Shown here: positions 1-5,988 of the stretch, piece after piece
Position numbering within the stretch: position 1 is the first letter of the stretch
Layout: each line of letters opens with the position of its first letter
Assembly: GCA_023460255.1 (NCBI GenBank)
Contig: JAEWQZ010000328.1
Location: forward strand, 1-6,966
Origin: Actinomycetes bacterium
GTDB lineage: Bacteria; Actinomycetota; Actinomycetes; Actinomycetales; Cellulomonadaceae
DNA length: 6,966 bases
Reading direction: 5' to 3'
Program-made: the position numbers and the translations under genes
The notes under the pieces: generated by a model
The model's database searches: none
Seen by the model: the letters and a program-made list of their open reading frames with translations, nothing else
Told to the model about the DNA's origin: nothing

Positions 1-120
1 GCGCGGGACTGGCCGGCGGATGCCTCCGTGCGGCTCTTCCGGGCGCTGCACGGCGCGCTCGCGGACGCGGCGCGCGCCGAGCTCGCGGACCGCCTGGGCG
101 GCCGCACGACCCCCGCCTGA
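1..120 (+). CDS. C-terminal end of an unidentified gene (partial)
   Basis: Frame 1 is open from the first base to a TGA at 118-120 and gives 39 residues, with the start lying off the left edge. The fragment is an alanine-, arginine- and leucine-rich amphipathic helix (around VRLFRALHGALADAARAELADR, residues 10-31) followed by a short polar tail. It has the same strong G/C third-position bias as the genes that follow. Terminal helices of this kind are common in MarR- and TetR-type regulators, and a regulator beside a CoA-ligase operon would be unsurprising, but no diagnostic motif is visible. I do not assign a function. It is separated from the next gene by 138 bases that contain promoter-like elements, so it is probably not part of the downstream operon. 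Confidence 0.5.
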   Translation, partial: ARDWPADASVRLFRALHGALADAARAELADRLGGRTTPA

Positions 121-135
121 CGTTCTACGTCCGTC

Positions 136-186
136 TGACGACCGTCATCATTTTGCTTGACGTCGGCCGGGTCTACGGCGCACGAT
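136..186 (+). promoter_or_regulatory. Candidate promoter and operator region of the acyl-CoA synthetase operon
   Basis: TTGACG at 157-162 is a five-of-six match to a sigma-70/HrdB-type -35. CACGAT at 181-186, 18 bases further on, keeps the A at position 2 and T at position 6 of a -10 but is otherwise weak. An AT-richer stretch (148-158) lies just upstream of the -35. Immediately before it is a perfect short palindrome, TGACG-AC-CGTCA (136-147). A third TGACG lies inside the -35 (158-162), so CGTCA at 143-147 can also pair with it across 10 bases. These repeated half-sites could bind a regulator. The start point is inferred near 193, which would leave a leader of about 65 bases. The -10 is poor, so confidence is limited. 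Confidence 0.35.
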
Positions 187-220
187 GCCTGCGGAGCCCT
201 CGAGCGGCCCCGGCACGACA

Positions 221-258
221 GGCCACGACGAGGTGGCCGCGCCACGAGGAGGTGAGCG
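221..258 (+). repeat. Imperfect 19-base tandem repeat with alternative hairpins before the ribosome binding site
   Basis: Bases 222-239 and 241-258 match at 15 of 18 positions, so the leader just before the acyl-CoA synthetase start is a near-duplicate with a 19-base period. The segment GTGGCC (233-238) can pair perfectly with GGCCAC at 221-226 (6-base arms, 6-base loop). Its first five bases can instead pair with GCCAC at 241-245 (loop CGC). The two stems exclude each other. The second stem ends two bases before the Shine-Dalgarno AGGAGGTGA (247-255). Six bases separate AGGAGG from the GTG start at 259. The arrangement could regulate ribosome access, act as a protein-binding site, or be the trace of a small duplication of the ribosome binding site. 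Confidence 0.55.
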
Positions 259-1944
259 GTGCCCGACGCAGCAGCACCACAGGCCCCCGCCCCGACCGCC
301 CCCGCGGGTGACCTGAGCCGGGCCAACTACGCCTCGGTGTGGGACGCCGTCGCCCGCGCGGTGCCGGACCGGCCGGCCGTGGTCGCGCAGGGCCGCGTGC
401 TCAGCTACCGCGAGTTCGAGGACACCGCGGCACGCCTCGCCACCACCTTCGTCCGGCACGGCCTCGGGCCCGACTCGACGGTCGCGGTGTTCATGTACAA
501 CCGCGAGGAGTACCTGACGACGCTCTACGCGGCGTACAAGATCGGCGCGATCCCGGTCAACATCAACTTCCGCTACGGGGGCGCGGAGCTCGCCGAGCTG
601 CTGGAGGTCTCCCGGCCGCAGGCGCTCGTGTTCCCCACGAGCCTGCGCGGCGCCGTGGTCGACGCGGCCACCCGCGTCGCCCTGCCCGGTCTCGTGCTCG
701 CCGTCCCGGACGACGACGGCCCGCTCGGCCCCGGCGCACCCTTCGCCGAGGCCTTGGGTGCCCCGCCGCTGGCGCCGCGCGCGCTCGGGCCCGAGCACAA
801 GATCTTCATGTTCACCGGTGGGACCACCGGCCGTCCCAAGGCCGTCGTCTGGACCCACGGCAACCTCTTCGACAGCCAGCAGTTCTCGATCTACGGCTCC
901 CTGCCCGTGGACCCGCCGGCCACGCTCGACGACGTCACGGCCATCGCCGCGCGGACCGACCTGCCGCCCACCGTGTGCCTGCCGCTGACGCCGATGATGC
1001 ACGCGACGGCCCTGTTCAACGTCATGAACGCGATGGTGCTGGGCGGGTGCGTCGTCTTCCTCTCCGCGGCCAGCCTCGACCCCTGGGCGGCCGTGCGGGC
1101 GATCGCCGAGCACCGCGTCACGCGTCTCATCGTCGCGGGGAACGCCGTCGTCGGGCCGCTCGTCGAGGCGCTCGAGTCGCCCGCGGGGGCCGGCCTCGAC
1201 GTCACCGGGCTCGGCACGGTGCTCAGCTCCGGGATGGCCTGGTCGGACGACCTCAAGGCCCGGCTGCTCGCGCGGGCCCCGGGCGCCACGCTCATCGACA
1301 TCGTCGGCGCGAGCGAGGGCGGGCCGTTCGCCTACGGCGTCGTGCGCGGGCCCGCCGACCTGCCCTGCCGGCCGCGCCTCGCCCCGGGCGCCGTCGTCCT
1401 CGACGCGGACCTGGCGGAGGTGCAGGACGTCGTGGGCGCCACGGGCGTGCTCGCCTACCGCGGGGCCATGCCCCTGGGCTACCACGACGACCCCGAGCGC
1501 ACCGCGCAGGTCTACCCGACCGTCCGCGGCGTCCGGCACGTGATGCCCGGCGACTACGTGCGGGTGCTCGGCGACGGGTACGTCGAGCTGCTCGGCCGCG
1601 GCTCCGGCGTCGTCAACACCGGCGGGGAGAAGGTCTTCCCCGCCGAGGTGGAGGAGGTCATCCTCGCGATGCCCGACGTCACCGACGCCGTCGTGCTCGG
1701 GGTCCCCGACGAGCGCTGGGGCGAGGTCGTCGCGGCGATGGTCGTCACCGTGCCCGGGTCCACGCTCACGGCCGAGGACGTCCGCGCCGAGGTCGGCCGC
1801 CACCTCGCCGGGTACAAGAAGCCGCGCCGGGTGCTGCTCGTCGACGGGCTCGAGCGCAGCCCGAGCGGGAAGCTCAACATGCGCTCCCTGCGCAGCCGGG
1901 CCCGTGAGCTGCTGTCCGCCGCGGAGCAGGAGGAGCGCCGATGA
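259..1944 (+). CDS. Acyl-CoA synthetase (AMP-forming), FadD19-like
   Basis: This 561-residue member of the ANL adenylating superfamily activates a carboxylic acid with ATP and CoA through an acyl-adenylate. The phosphate-binding loop TGGTTGRPK ends at Lys194. PMMHA around residues 245-249 corresponds to the acyl-pocket motif, GASEG at 350-354 stands where most members have YGxTE, and the ribose-binding Asp432 lies in PGDYV. The hinge GRGSG begins near Arg447 and leads to NTGGEKVFPAEVEE. The catalytic lysine is Lys538 in SPSGKLN. The TGGTTG loop, INFRY (residues 101-105), GRGS hinge and TGGEKVFP block recall, from memory, the actinobacterial FadD19/FadD17 group, known for steroid side-chain and other bulky acids. 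Substrate cannot be read from sequence. The GTG start is preceded by AGGAGGTGA at ideal spacing. No signal peptide or membrane segment is evident, so it should be cytosolic. It is the first gene of the operon and overlaps the thiolase start by four bases. Confidence 0.93.
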   Translation: MPDAAAPQAPAPTAPAGDLSRANYASVWDAVARAVPDRPAVVAQGRVLSYREFEDTAARLATTFVRHGLGPDSTVAVFMYNREEYLTTLYAAYKIGAIPVNINFRYGGAELAELLEVSRPQALVFPTSLRGAVVDAATRVALPGLVLAVPDDDGPLGPGAPFAEALGAPPLAPRALGPEHKIFMFTGGTTGRPKAVVWTHGNLFDSQQFSIYGSLPVDPPATLDDVTAIAARTDLPPTVCLPLTPMMHATALFNVMNAMVLGGCVVFLSAASLDPWAAVRAIAEHRVTRLIVAGNAVVGPLVEALESPAGAGLDVTGLGTVLSSGMAWSDDLKARLLARAPGATLIDIVGASEGGPFAYGVVRGPADLPCRPRLAPGAVVLDADLAEVQDVVGATGVLAYRGAMPLGYHDDPERTAQVYPTVRGVRHVMPGDYVRVLGDGYVELLGRGSGVVNTGGEKVFPAEVEEVILAMPDVTDAVVLGVPDERWGEVVAAMVVTVPGSTLTAEDVRAEVGRHLAGYKKPRRVLLVDGLERSPSGKLNMRSLRSRARELLSAAEQEERR

Positions 1945-3131
1945 GGTTCACCCGCGCACACATCCCGATCGGGATGAGCTGGACGTCGCCGTTCGCCAAG
2001 TGGCAGGGGCCCCTGGCCGAGCTGAACAGCCTGGACCTGGCGGTCGACGTCACGGGCCGCGCGCTCGCCGACCGCGGCCTGGCGCCGCAGGACATCACCG
2101 AGTGGACGCTCGGCTGCACGGTCCCGCAGCAGTACGGGTTCTACGGCGTGACGGGCATCTCCCGGCGGCTGGGCGCGGGGGACCACGGCGGCCCGTGGCT
2201 GTCCCGCGCGTGCGCGACGTCGGCCGTCGTCGTCGAGCACCTCGCCACCCAGGTGGAGCTCGGGGCGCACGAGACCACGATCGGCGTCGTCACCGACCGG
2301 ACCAGCAACGGCCCGCTCATGCTGTGGAGCAGCGCCCAGGGGCCCGGCGGCGCACCCGTCGCCGAGCACTGGGTGCTCGACCCGATGAAGCTCGACCCCA
2401 CGACCGGCCAGAGCATGAACGACACGGCCGAGAACACCGCGGCCGACGGCGGGTACACCCGGCAGCAGGTCGACGACGTCGCGCTCATGCGCTACGAGCA
2501 GTACCTGACCGCGCTCGCCGACGACCGCGCGATCCAGCGCGAGTACATGGTCCCCGTGCGCATCCCGCGCCGGAAGGGCGAGGACTGGCTCGAGGCCGAC
2601 CACGGCGTCTTCCCGACGACCGCGGAGGGCCTGGCGCGGCTGTCGCCGGTGAAGCCCGGCGGCGTCGTGACCTACGGCGCCCAGACGCACCCCGCCGACG
2701 GGTGCGCGGGCGTCGTCGTCGCGAGCGAGGGGCGGGCGCGCGAGCTCGGCCGCGGCGGGGTGACCGCGCAGGTGCTCGCCACCGGCTTCGGGCGGGCCGC
2801 CCCCGCGTACATGCCCAAGGCGCCGGTGGCGGCGGCCCGGCGCGCGCTCGCCGACGCCGGCGTCGACATCGCCGACGTCGACGTGGTGACCACCCACAAC
2901 CCGTTCGCGGTCAACGACCTGTGGTTCGCCGACCAGACCGGCTACCCGCTCGAGCGGATGAACCCCTACGGGTCCTCGCTCGTGTACGGCCACCCGCAGG
3001 GCCCGACGGGCGCCCGCGCGATCACCGAGCTCGTGCACGCCCTGCACGCGCGCGGCGGCGGCCTCGGGCTGTTCACCGGCTGCGCCGCCGGCGACTCCGC
3101 CGGCGCCGTCGTCGTCCGCGTCGACGGCTGA
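1941..3131 (+). CDS. Thiolase family protein (3-ketoacyl-CoA thiolase / acetyl-CoA C-acyltransferase)
   Basis: This 396-residue protein has normal thiolase length and catalytic spacing. The nucleophilic Cys91 lies in SRACATSA, His351 in YGHPQGPTGAR, and the second cysteine Cys381 in TGCAAGD. These line up closely with Cys89, His348 and Cys378 of the classical Zoogloea enzyme. The usual NEAF motif is replaced by HNPF (residues 319-322), which keeps the asparagine, and the usual CxG loop is CAAG. It belongs to a divergent, SCP2/acetyl-CoA-acetyltransferase-like branch rather than the FadA type. Expected reaction: cleavage of a 3-ketoacyl-CoA by CoA, releasing acetyl-CoA or propionyl-CoA; condensation in reverse is possible. 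The ATG at 1941 lies inside ATGA, overlapping the ligase stop, with AGGAGG at 1928-1933 seven bases upstream, so the two are translationally coupled. It probably supplies the last carbon-carbon cleavage step of the operon's pathway. Confidence 0.88.
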   Translation: MRFTRAHIPIGMSWTSPFAKWQGPLAELNSLDLAVDVTGRALADRGLAPQDITEWTLGCTVPQQYGFYGVTGISRRLGAGDHGGPWLSRACATSAVVVEHLATQVELGAHETTIGVVTDRTSNGPLMLWSSAQGPGGAPVAEHWVLDPMKLDPTTGQSMNDTAENTAADGGYTRQQVDDVALMRYEQYLTALADDRAIQREYMVPVRIPRRKGEDWLEADHGVFPTTAEGLARLSPVKPGGVVTYGAQTHPADGCAGVVVASEGRARELGRGGVTAQVLATGFGRAAPAYMPKAPVAAARRALADAGVDIADVDVVTTHNPFAVNDLWFADQTGYPLERMNPYGSSLVYGHPQGPTGARAITELVHALHARGGGLGLFTGCAAGDSAGAVVVRVDG

Positions 3132-3165
3132 CCCCCGCCGCCCACCCGAAGGAGAGAGACCGACG

Positions 3166-3633
3166 ATGACGACCGCCCCGGCCCGCGCCGACATCCCCCT
3201 CGCCGACCTGCCCACCCGCGTCGGGACGAGGTTCGGTCCCTCGTCCTGGCGCGAGGTGACCCAGGACGAGGTGAACCGCTTCGCCGACCTCACCGGCGAC
3301 CACAACCCCGTCCACCTCGATCCCGACTTCGCCGCCGGGACGCCGTTCGGCGGCACGATCGTGCACGGCTACCTCACGCTCGCGCTGGTCGTGCCGCTGA
3401 TGGCCGAGGTCGTGCAGGTGACCGGCGTCGGCACCGGCGTGAACTACGGGCTGGACCGGCTGCGCTTCCCGGCACCCGTGCTCGTCGGGTCGCGGATCCG
3501 GCTGTCCTCGACCCTCACCGAGGTCGCCGAGGTCGCGGGCGGGCTCCAGGCCGTCTTCGAGAACGTGATTGAGGTCGAGGGGCAGCCCAAGCCGGCGATG
3601 GCGTCGACGATGATCGTGCGGTACTACCGGTGA
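3166..3633 (+). CDS. MaoC/NodN-family (R)-specific enoyl-CoA hydratase
   Basis: A 155-residue single hot-dog-fold dehydratase. The hydratase-2 active-site motif is intact: Asp45 and His50 in TGDHNPVH, followed by FGGTIVHGYLTL (residues 61-72) on the central helix. The segments WREVTQDEVNRFADLTGDH, VNYGLDRLRFPAPV and GSRIRL resemble the NodN/HtdZ (Rv0130) subgroup, which hydrates trans-2-enoyl-CoA to (R)-3-hydroxyacyl-CoA. The ATG is preceded by AAGGAG at 3149-3154, an 11-base gap that is a little long but acceptable. It lies 34 bases after the thiolase stop, the largest gap in the operon, and shares four bases (GTGA) with the dehydrogenase start. Its stereochemistry suggests that the neighbouring dehydrogenase must accept the (R)-3-hydroxyacyl-CoA. 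The enzyme should be cytosolic and probably dimeric. Substrate size and type are unknown. Confidence 0.9.
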   Translation: MTTAPARADIPLADLPTRVGTRFGPSSWREVTQDEVNRFADLTGDHNPVHLDPDFAAGTPFGGTIVHGYLTLALVVPLMAEVVQVTGVGTGVNYGLDRLRFPAPVLVGSRIRLSSTLTEVAEVAGGLQAVFENVIEVEGQPKPAMASTMIVRYYR

Positions 3634-4562
3634 GCGCGGTGGACCTGACCGGCCGGGTCGCCGTCGTCACGGGCAGCGGGCGCGGCCTGGGGCTGGCGTA
3701 CGCGCGCGCCCTCGCCGCAGCGGGCGCGTCCGTCGTCGTGAACGACGTCGACGAGGCCACCGCGCAGGCGGCCGTGGACGCGATCACGGCCGACGGGGGT
3801 GCGGCCGTGGCGGTCGTGGCGCCCGTGGGCCCGACCCGGACGGCCGACGCGCTCGTGGCGGCCGCCGTGGAGTCCTTCGGGCGGCTCGACGCGCTGGTCA
3901 CCAACGCGGGCGTGCTGCGCGACCGGGTGCTGTGGAAGATGACCGACGACGACTTCGACCTGGTCGTGGCCACCCACCTGCGCGGCACGTTCACCACCGC
4001 GCGTGCGGCCGCCGTGCACATGCGCGAGCGCGGCGAGGGCGGGCGCCTGGTGCTCGTGGGGTCGCCGGCCGGTCAGCACGGCAACTTCGGCCAGACCAGC
4101 TACGCGGCGGCGAAGGCGGGCATCGTGGCGATGGCCCGCACGTGGTCGCTCGAGCTCGCCCGCGCGGGGATCACCGTGAACGCCGTGGTGCCCACCGCGA
4201 TCACGGCGATGACGGCGACGATCCCCGTGTACGCCGAGGTCGCCGCCGCCTACGACCGTGGCGAGCCGCTGCCGCCTGTCGTCCGCCGCGACCACTCCCT
4301 GGGCGGGCCCGAGGACGTCGCCGGGCTGGTGGTCTGGCTCGCCTCGGCGGCCTCGGCGGACGTGACGGGGCAGGCCTTCGGCATCGGCGGCGACAAGCTC
4401 TCGCTGTACACGTACTCCGAGGAGGTCGGGGTGACCTACCGGGACGGGGGCTGGACGGCCGACGCCGTCGGGCAGGCCTGGGCGACCACGCTCGCCGCGC
4501 ACCGCCAGGCGAGCGGCATCACCCTGCCCTCTCTCGACGCCCCGCTCGGGCCGACGGCCTGA
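3630..4562 (+). CDS. Short-chain dehydrogenase, MFE-2-like (R)-3-hydroxyacyl-CoA dehydrogenase
   Basis: A 310-residue classical SDR. The cofactor loop is TGSGRGLG (residues 14-21). Asp39 at the end of strand 2 (VVVNDVD) favours NAD over NADP. NAG lies at 92-94, and the catalytic residues are Ser145, Tyr158 and Lys162. NAGVLRDRVLWKMTDDDFD and the following HLRGTF, with His116 where most SDRs have Asn, strongly resemble the dehydrogenase domain of peroxisomal multifunctional enzyme type 2 (HSD17B4). That enzyme oxidises (R)-3-hydroxyacyl-CoA made by a hydratase-2 partner, which here is the gene just upstream. The strand-3 segment VAVVAPVGPTRT lacks the usual adenine-contacting Asp. The protein is about 60 residues longer than minimal SDRs, with a C-terminal tail after FGIGGDKLS that also recalls MFE-2. 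The GTG start overlaps the hydratase stop in GTGA, indicating coupled translation. Confidence 0.88.
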   Translation: MSAVDLTGRVAVVTGSGRGLGLAYARALAAAGASVVVNDVDEATAQAAVDAITADGGAAVAVVAPVGPTRTADALVAAAVESFGRLDALVTNAGVLRDRVLWKMTDDDFDLVVATHLRGTFTTARAAAVHMRERGEGGRLVLVGSPAGQHGNFGQTSYAAAKAGIVAMARTWSLELARAGITVNAVVPTAITAMTATIPVYAEVAAAYDRGEPLPPVVRRDHSLGGPEDVAGLVVWLASAASADVTGQAFGIGGDKLSLYTYSEEVGVTYRDGGWTADAVGQAWATTLAAHRQASGITLPSLDAPLGPTA

Positions 4563-4563
4563 C

Positions 4564-4938
4564 GTGCGCGCCCACACCGAGCCCGTGCGGGTCGAGTTCG
4601 TCGACACCGACGCCGGCGGGCGGATCCACCACACGGCGGCCCTGCGCTGGGCCGAGCGGGCCGAGCACCAGCTGCTGCGGTCGGTCGGCTGGGGCGACCT
4701 GACGTCCTTCCCGCGGCGCCGGGTGGCGGCGGAGTTCCTCGCGCCGTTGCGCTTCGGCGACGAGGTGGAGGTCGAGATCCGGCCCACGGCCCTCGGGCGC
4801 ACGTCCATCACCTACGGCTGGCGGGTCCTGCGCGCGGGGCAGGTGTGCGTCGAGGGGGCGATCACGTGCGTGCACGTCGACGACGACGGCCGGGCCCGTC
4901 CGCTGCCGGACGGGCTGCGCGAGGCGCTGGCGGGCTGA
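4564..4938 (+). CDS. 4HBT/YbgC-type acyl-CoA thioesterase
   Basis: A 124-residue single hot-dog protein of the 4-hydroxybenzoyl-CoA thioesterase family. The N-terminal motif FVDTDAGGRIHH (residues 12-23) matches the YbgC-type active site DTDAGGVVYH, and Asp16 is the expected catalytic residue. The rest follows the family pattern: RWAERAEHQLL helix (28-38), RRVAAEFLAPLRFGDEVEV strand pair, and a late CVEGAITCVHVD strand. Expected reaction: hydrolysis of an acyl-CoA or aroyl-CoA to the free acid and CoA. The GTG start is one base after the dehydrogenase stop and has no strong Shine-Dalgarno, so it probably relies on termination-reinitiation. As last gene of a ligase-hydratase-dehydrogenase-thiolase operon it may release the shortened acid, for example a hydroxybenzoate from a hydroxybenzoyl-CoA, or recycle CoA from dead-end thioesters. 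The substrate is inference. Confidence 0.83.
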   Translation: MRAHTEPVRVEFVDTDAGGRIHHTAALRWAERAEHQLLRSVGWGDLTSFPRRRVAAEFLAPLRFGDEVEVEIRPTALGRTSITYGWRVLRAGQVCVEGAITCVHVDDDGRARPLPDGLREALAG

Positions 4939-4954
4939 GCGGGCCGCCGGCCGC
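4939..4954. terminator. Weak GC hairpin between convergent genes
   Basis: Directly after the thioesterase stop, GCGG (4939-4942) can pair with CCGC (4951-4954), and CC (4944-4945) with GG (4949-4950), leaving one bulged base and a three-base loop. There is no T-run on either strand. Some termination must occur between the two converging genes, and hairpins without a U-tract are often proposed in actinomycetes. A second short perfect stem, GGGCC-GAG-GGCCC, lies at 4995-5007 inside the end of the regulator gene. The call rests mainly on position. Confidence 0.25.
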
Positions 4955-4959
4955 GGGCA

Positions 4960-4991
4960 GGGCCGGGATCAGGGACGGGCCGGGATCAGGG
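4960..4991. repeat. 15-base perfect direct repeat, 17-base period
   Basis: The 15-mer GGGCCGGGATCAGGG occurs at 4960-4974 and again at 4977-4991, separated by two bases. The second copy contains the stop codon of the minus-strand regulator (TCA at 4986-4988). The first copy offers another TCA (4970-4972 minus one base offset) in a different frame, because the period is 17. It looks like a recent local duplication at the regulator's 3' end rather than a functional element. Confidence 0.8.
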
Positions 4992-5927
4992 GAGGGGCCG
5001 AGGGCCCGGGGGGTCGGCGGTCACGGAGAACTGCACGACGCGGTCGGCGAGCTCGGGTGCGTAGGTCGCGATGACCTGCCGCACGCGCACCGACGCGGGC
5101 GCGCCGAGCTGCTCGTACGTCTCCAGGAACAGCTCGCGGGCCCTGTCGCGCGGCCAGTCGGCGGGCAGCAGCCGGCGCGGCAGGTCCGGGTCGAGCCCCG
5201 GGAACGCACGCCAGGCGTCCATCAGCTCGGTGCGCTTGACCAGCGCGTCGACGGGGGTGATCGCCCCTTTGCCGAGTGCCGCCCGGGTCGGCTCCCACTC
5301 GGCGACGAACGCGCGGTAGAGCTCGCCGAGCCCGTCCAGGTCCCACGCCGCCTGGGGCGGCAGCGCCGTCGCCGACGTCTCCGGCGAGGCGGCGACGAAC
5401 GACGTGGCGTTGGTGACGCCCAGTGCGGCGAGCGCCGCGAGCGCCTCGGCGTGCCGGGGGTGGGGGGAGATCCACAGGGCGTCGTACAGGGGCGCGAAGC
5501 CGAGCCAGCGCAGCCGGGTGCGCAGGGCCTCGCGCACCGATCGGTTCGCCTCGGGCACGGAGAACGCGACGAGGCTCCATCCGCCGTCCCAGGTGTCGCC
5601 GTCGACCTTGCCGAAGTCGGTGATGCGGACGGCGCCCTCGCGCATCACCTGCTGCGCGCGCGGCGTCATCGAGTAGAAGGTGTTGCGGCCGTTGCGGGAC
5701 GACTCGAGCAGGCCGTGCTTGACCATCCGGCTGAGGGCGGCGCGGGCCGCGACGTCGCTGACGGAGAAGTCGCCGAGCAGGTCCACGAGAGCGGCGGACG
5801 GCAGCGGCGCCGTCTGGCCCCACCAGTAGTCGCCGAGGAGCGTCAGCAGGAGGCTGGGCGGCGAGCCCTGCCGTGTCCGCGGGATCCGTCCCCGGGCAGG
5901 GGCGCCATCGCGCTCCGGACCGGCCAT
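4986..5927 (-). CDS. PaaX-family transcriptional regulator
   Basis: A 313-residue protein with PaaX architecture. An N-terminal winged helix (about residues 24-90) opens with SLLLTLLGDYWW and carries the helix SDVAARAALSRMVKHG and the wing around NGRNTFYSMTP. A central domain contains WDGGW (113-117) and the family hallmark RLRWLGFAPLYDALWISP (138-155). A helical C-terminal domain follows. PaaX of Escherichia coli represses phenylacetate catabolism and is released by phenylacetyl-CoA; relatives control other aromatic pathways. The true start is taken as ATG at 5927 because AGGAGG lies eight bases upstream. A longer frame from 6011 would run through the promoter region and adds a non-conserved Cys- and Arg-rich leader. 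It converges on the thioesterase operon and diverges from the FAH gene, which it may repress through the inverted repeat at 5989-6016. The effector is probably an acyl- or aryl-CoA, by analogy only. Confidence 0.9.
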   Translation of the reverse strand: MAGPERDGAPARGRIPRTRQGSPPSLLLTLLGDYWWGQTAPLPSAALVDLLGDFSVSDVAARAALSRMVKHGLLESSRNGRNTFYSMTPRAQQVMREGAVRITDFGKVDGDTWDGGWSLVAFSVPEANRSVREALRTRLRWLGFAPLYDALWISPHPRHAEALAALAALGVTNATSFVAASPETSATALPPQAAWDLDGLGELYRAFVAEWEPTRAALGKGAITPVDALVKRTELMDAWRAFPGLDPDLPRRLLPADWPRDRARELFLETYEQLGAPASVRVRQVIATYAPELADRVVQFSVTADPPGPRPLP

Positions 5928-5935
5928 CTCACGTT

Positions 5936-5941
5936 CCTCCT
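5936..5941 (-). promoter_or_regulatory. Ribosome binding site deciding the PaaX-family start
   Basis: Minus-strand AGGAGG followed by AACGTGAG and ATG gives a full-strength Shine-Dalgarno with an eight-base spacer. No comparable site precedes the upstream ATG at 6011, so this site fixes the start at 5927. Confidence 0.85.
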
Positions 5942-5988
5942 GTCGTCCGCGTGCGGCGTCGGCCCAGCGTGCCGTGTCGGCCTCGTCG

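Noticed and set aside
143..162. CGTCA-N10-TGACG as a rho-independent terminator of the upstream gene
   Set aside because: Only five base pairs, and the TTTT lies inside the loop rather than after the stem.
148..1803. Long minus-strand open frame (551 codons) opposite the acyl-CoA synthetase
   Set aside because: It is rich in Arg, Gly, Asp, His and Val with no domain, lies fully antisense to a gene with complete catalytic motifs, and is explained by the lack of stop codons in GC-rich DNA.
1554..3356. Minus-strand open frame of 600 codons spanning three plus-strand genes
   Set aside because: Low-complexity composition, no recognisable motif, and it crosses gene boundaries of a well-supported operon; an antisense shadow.
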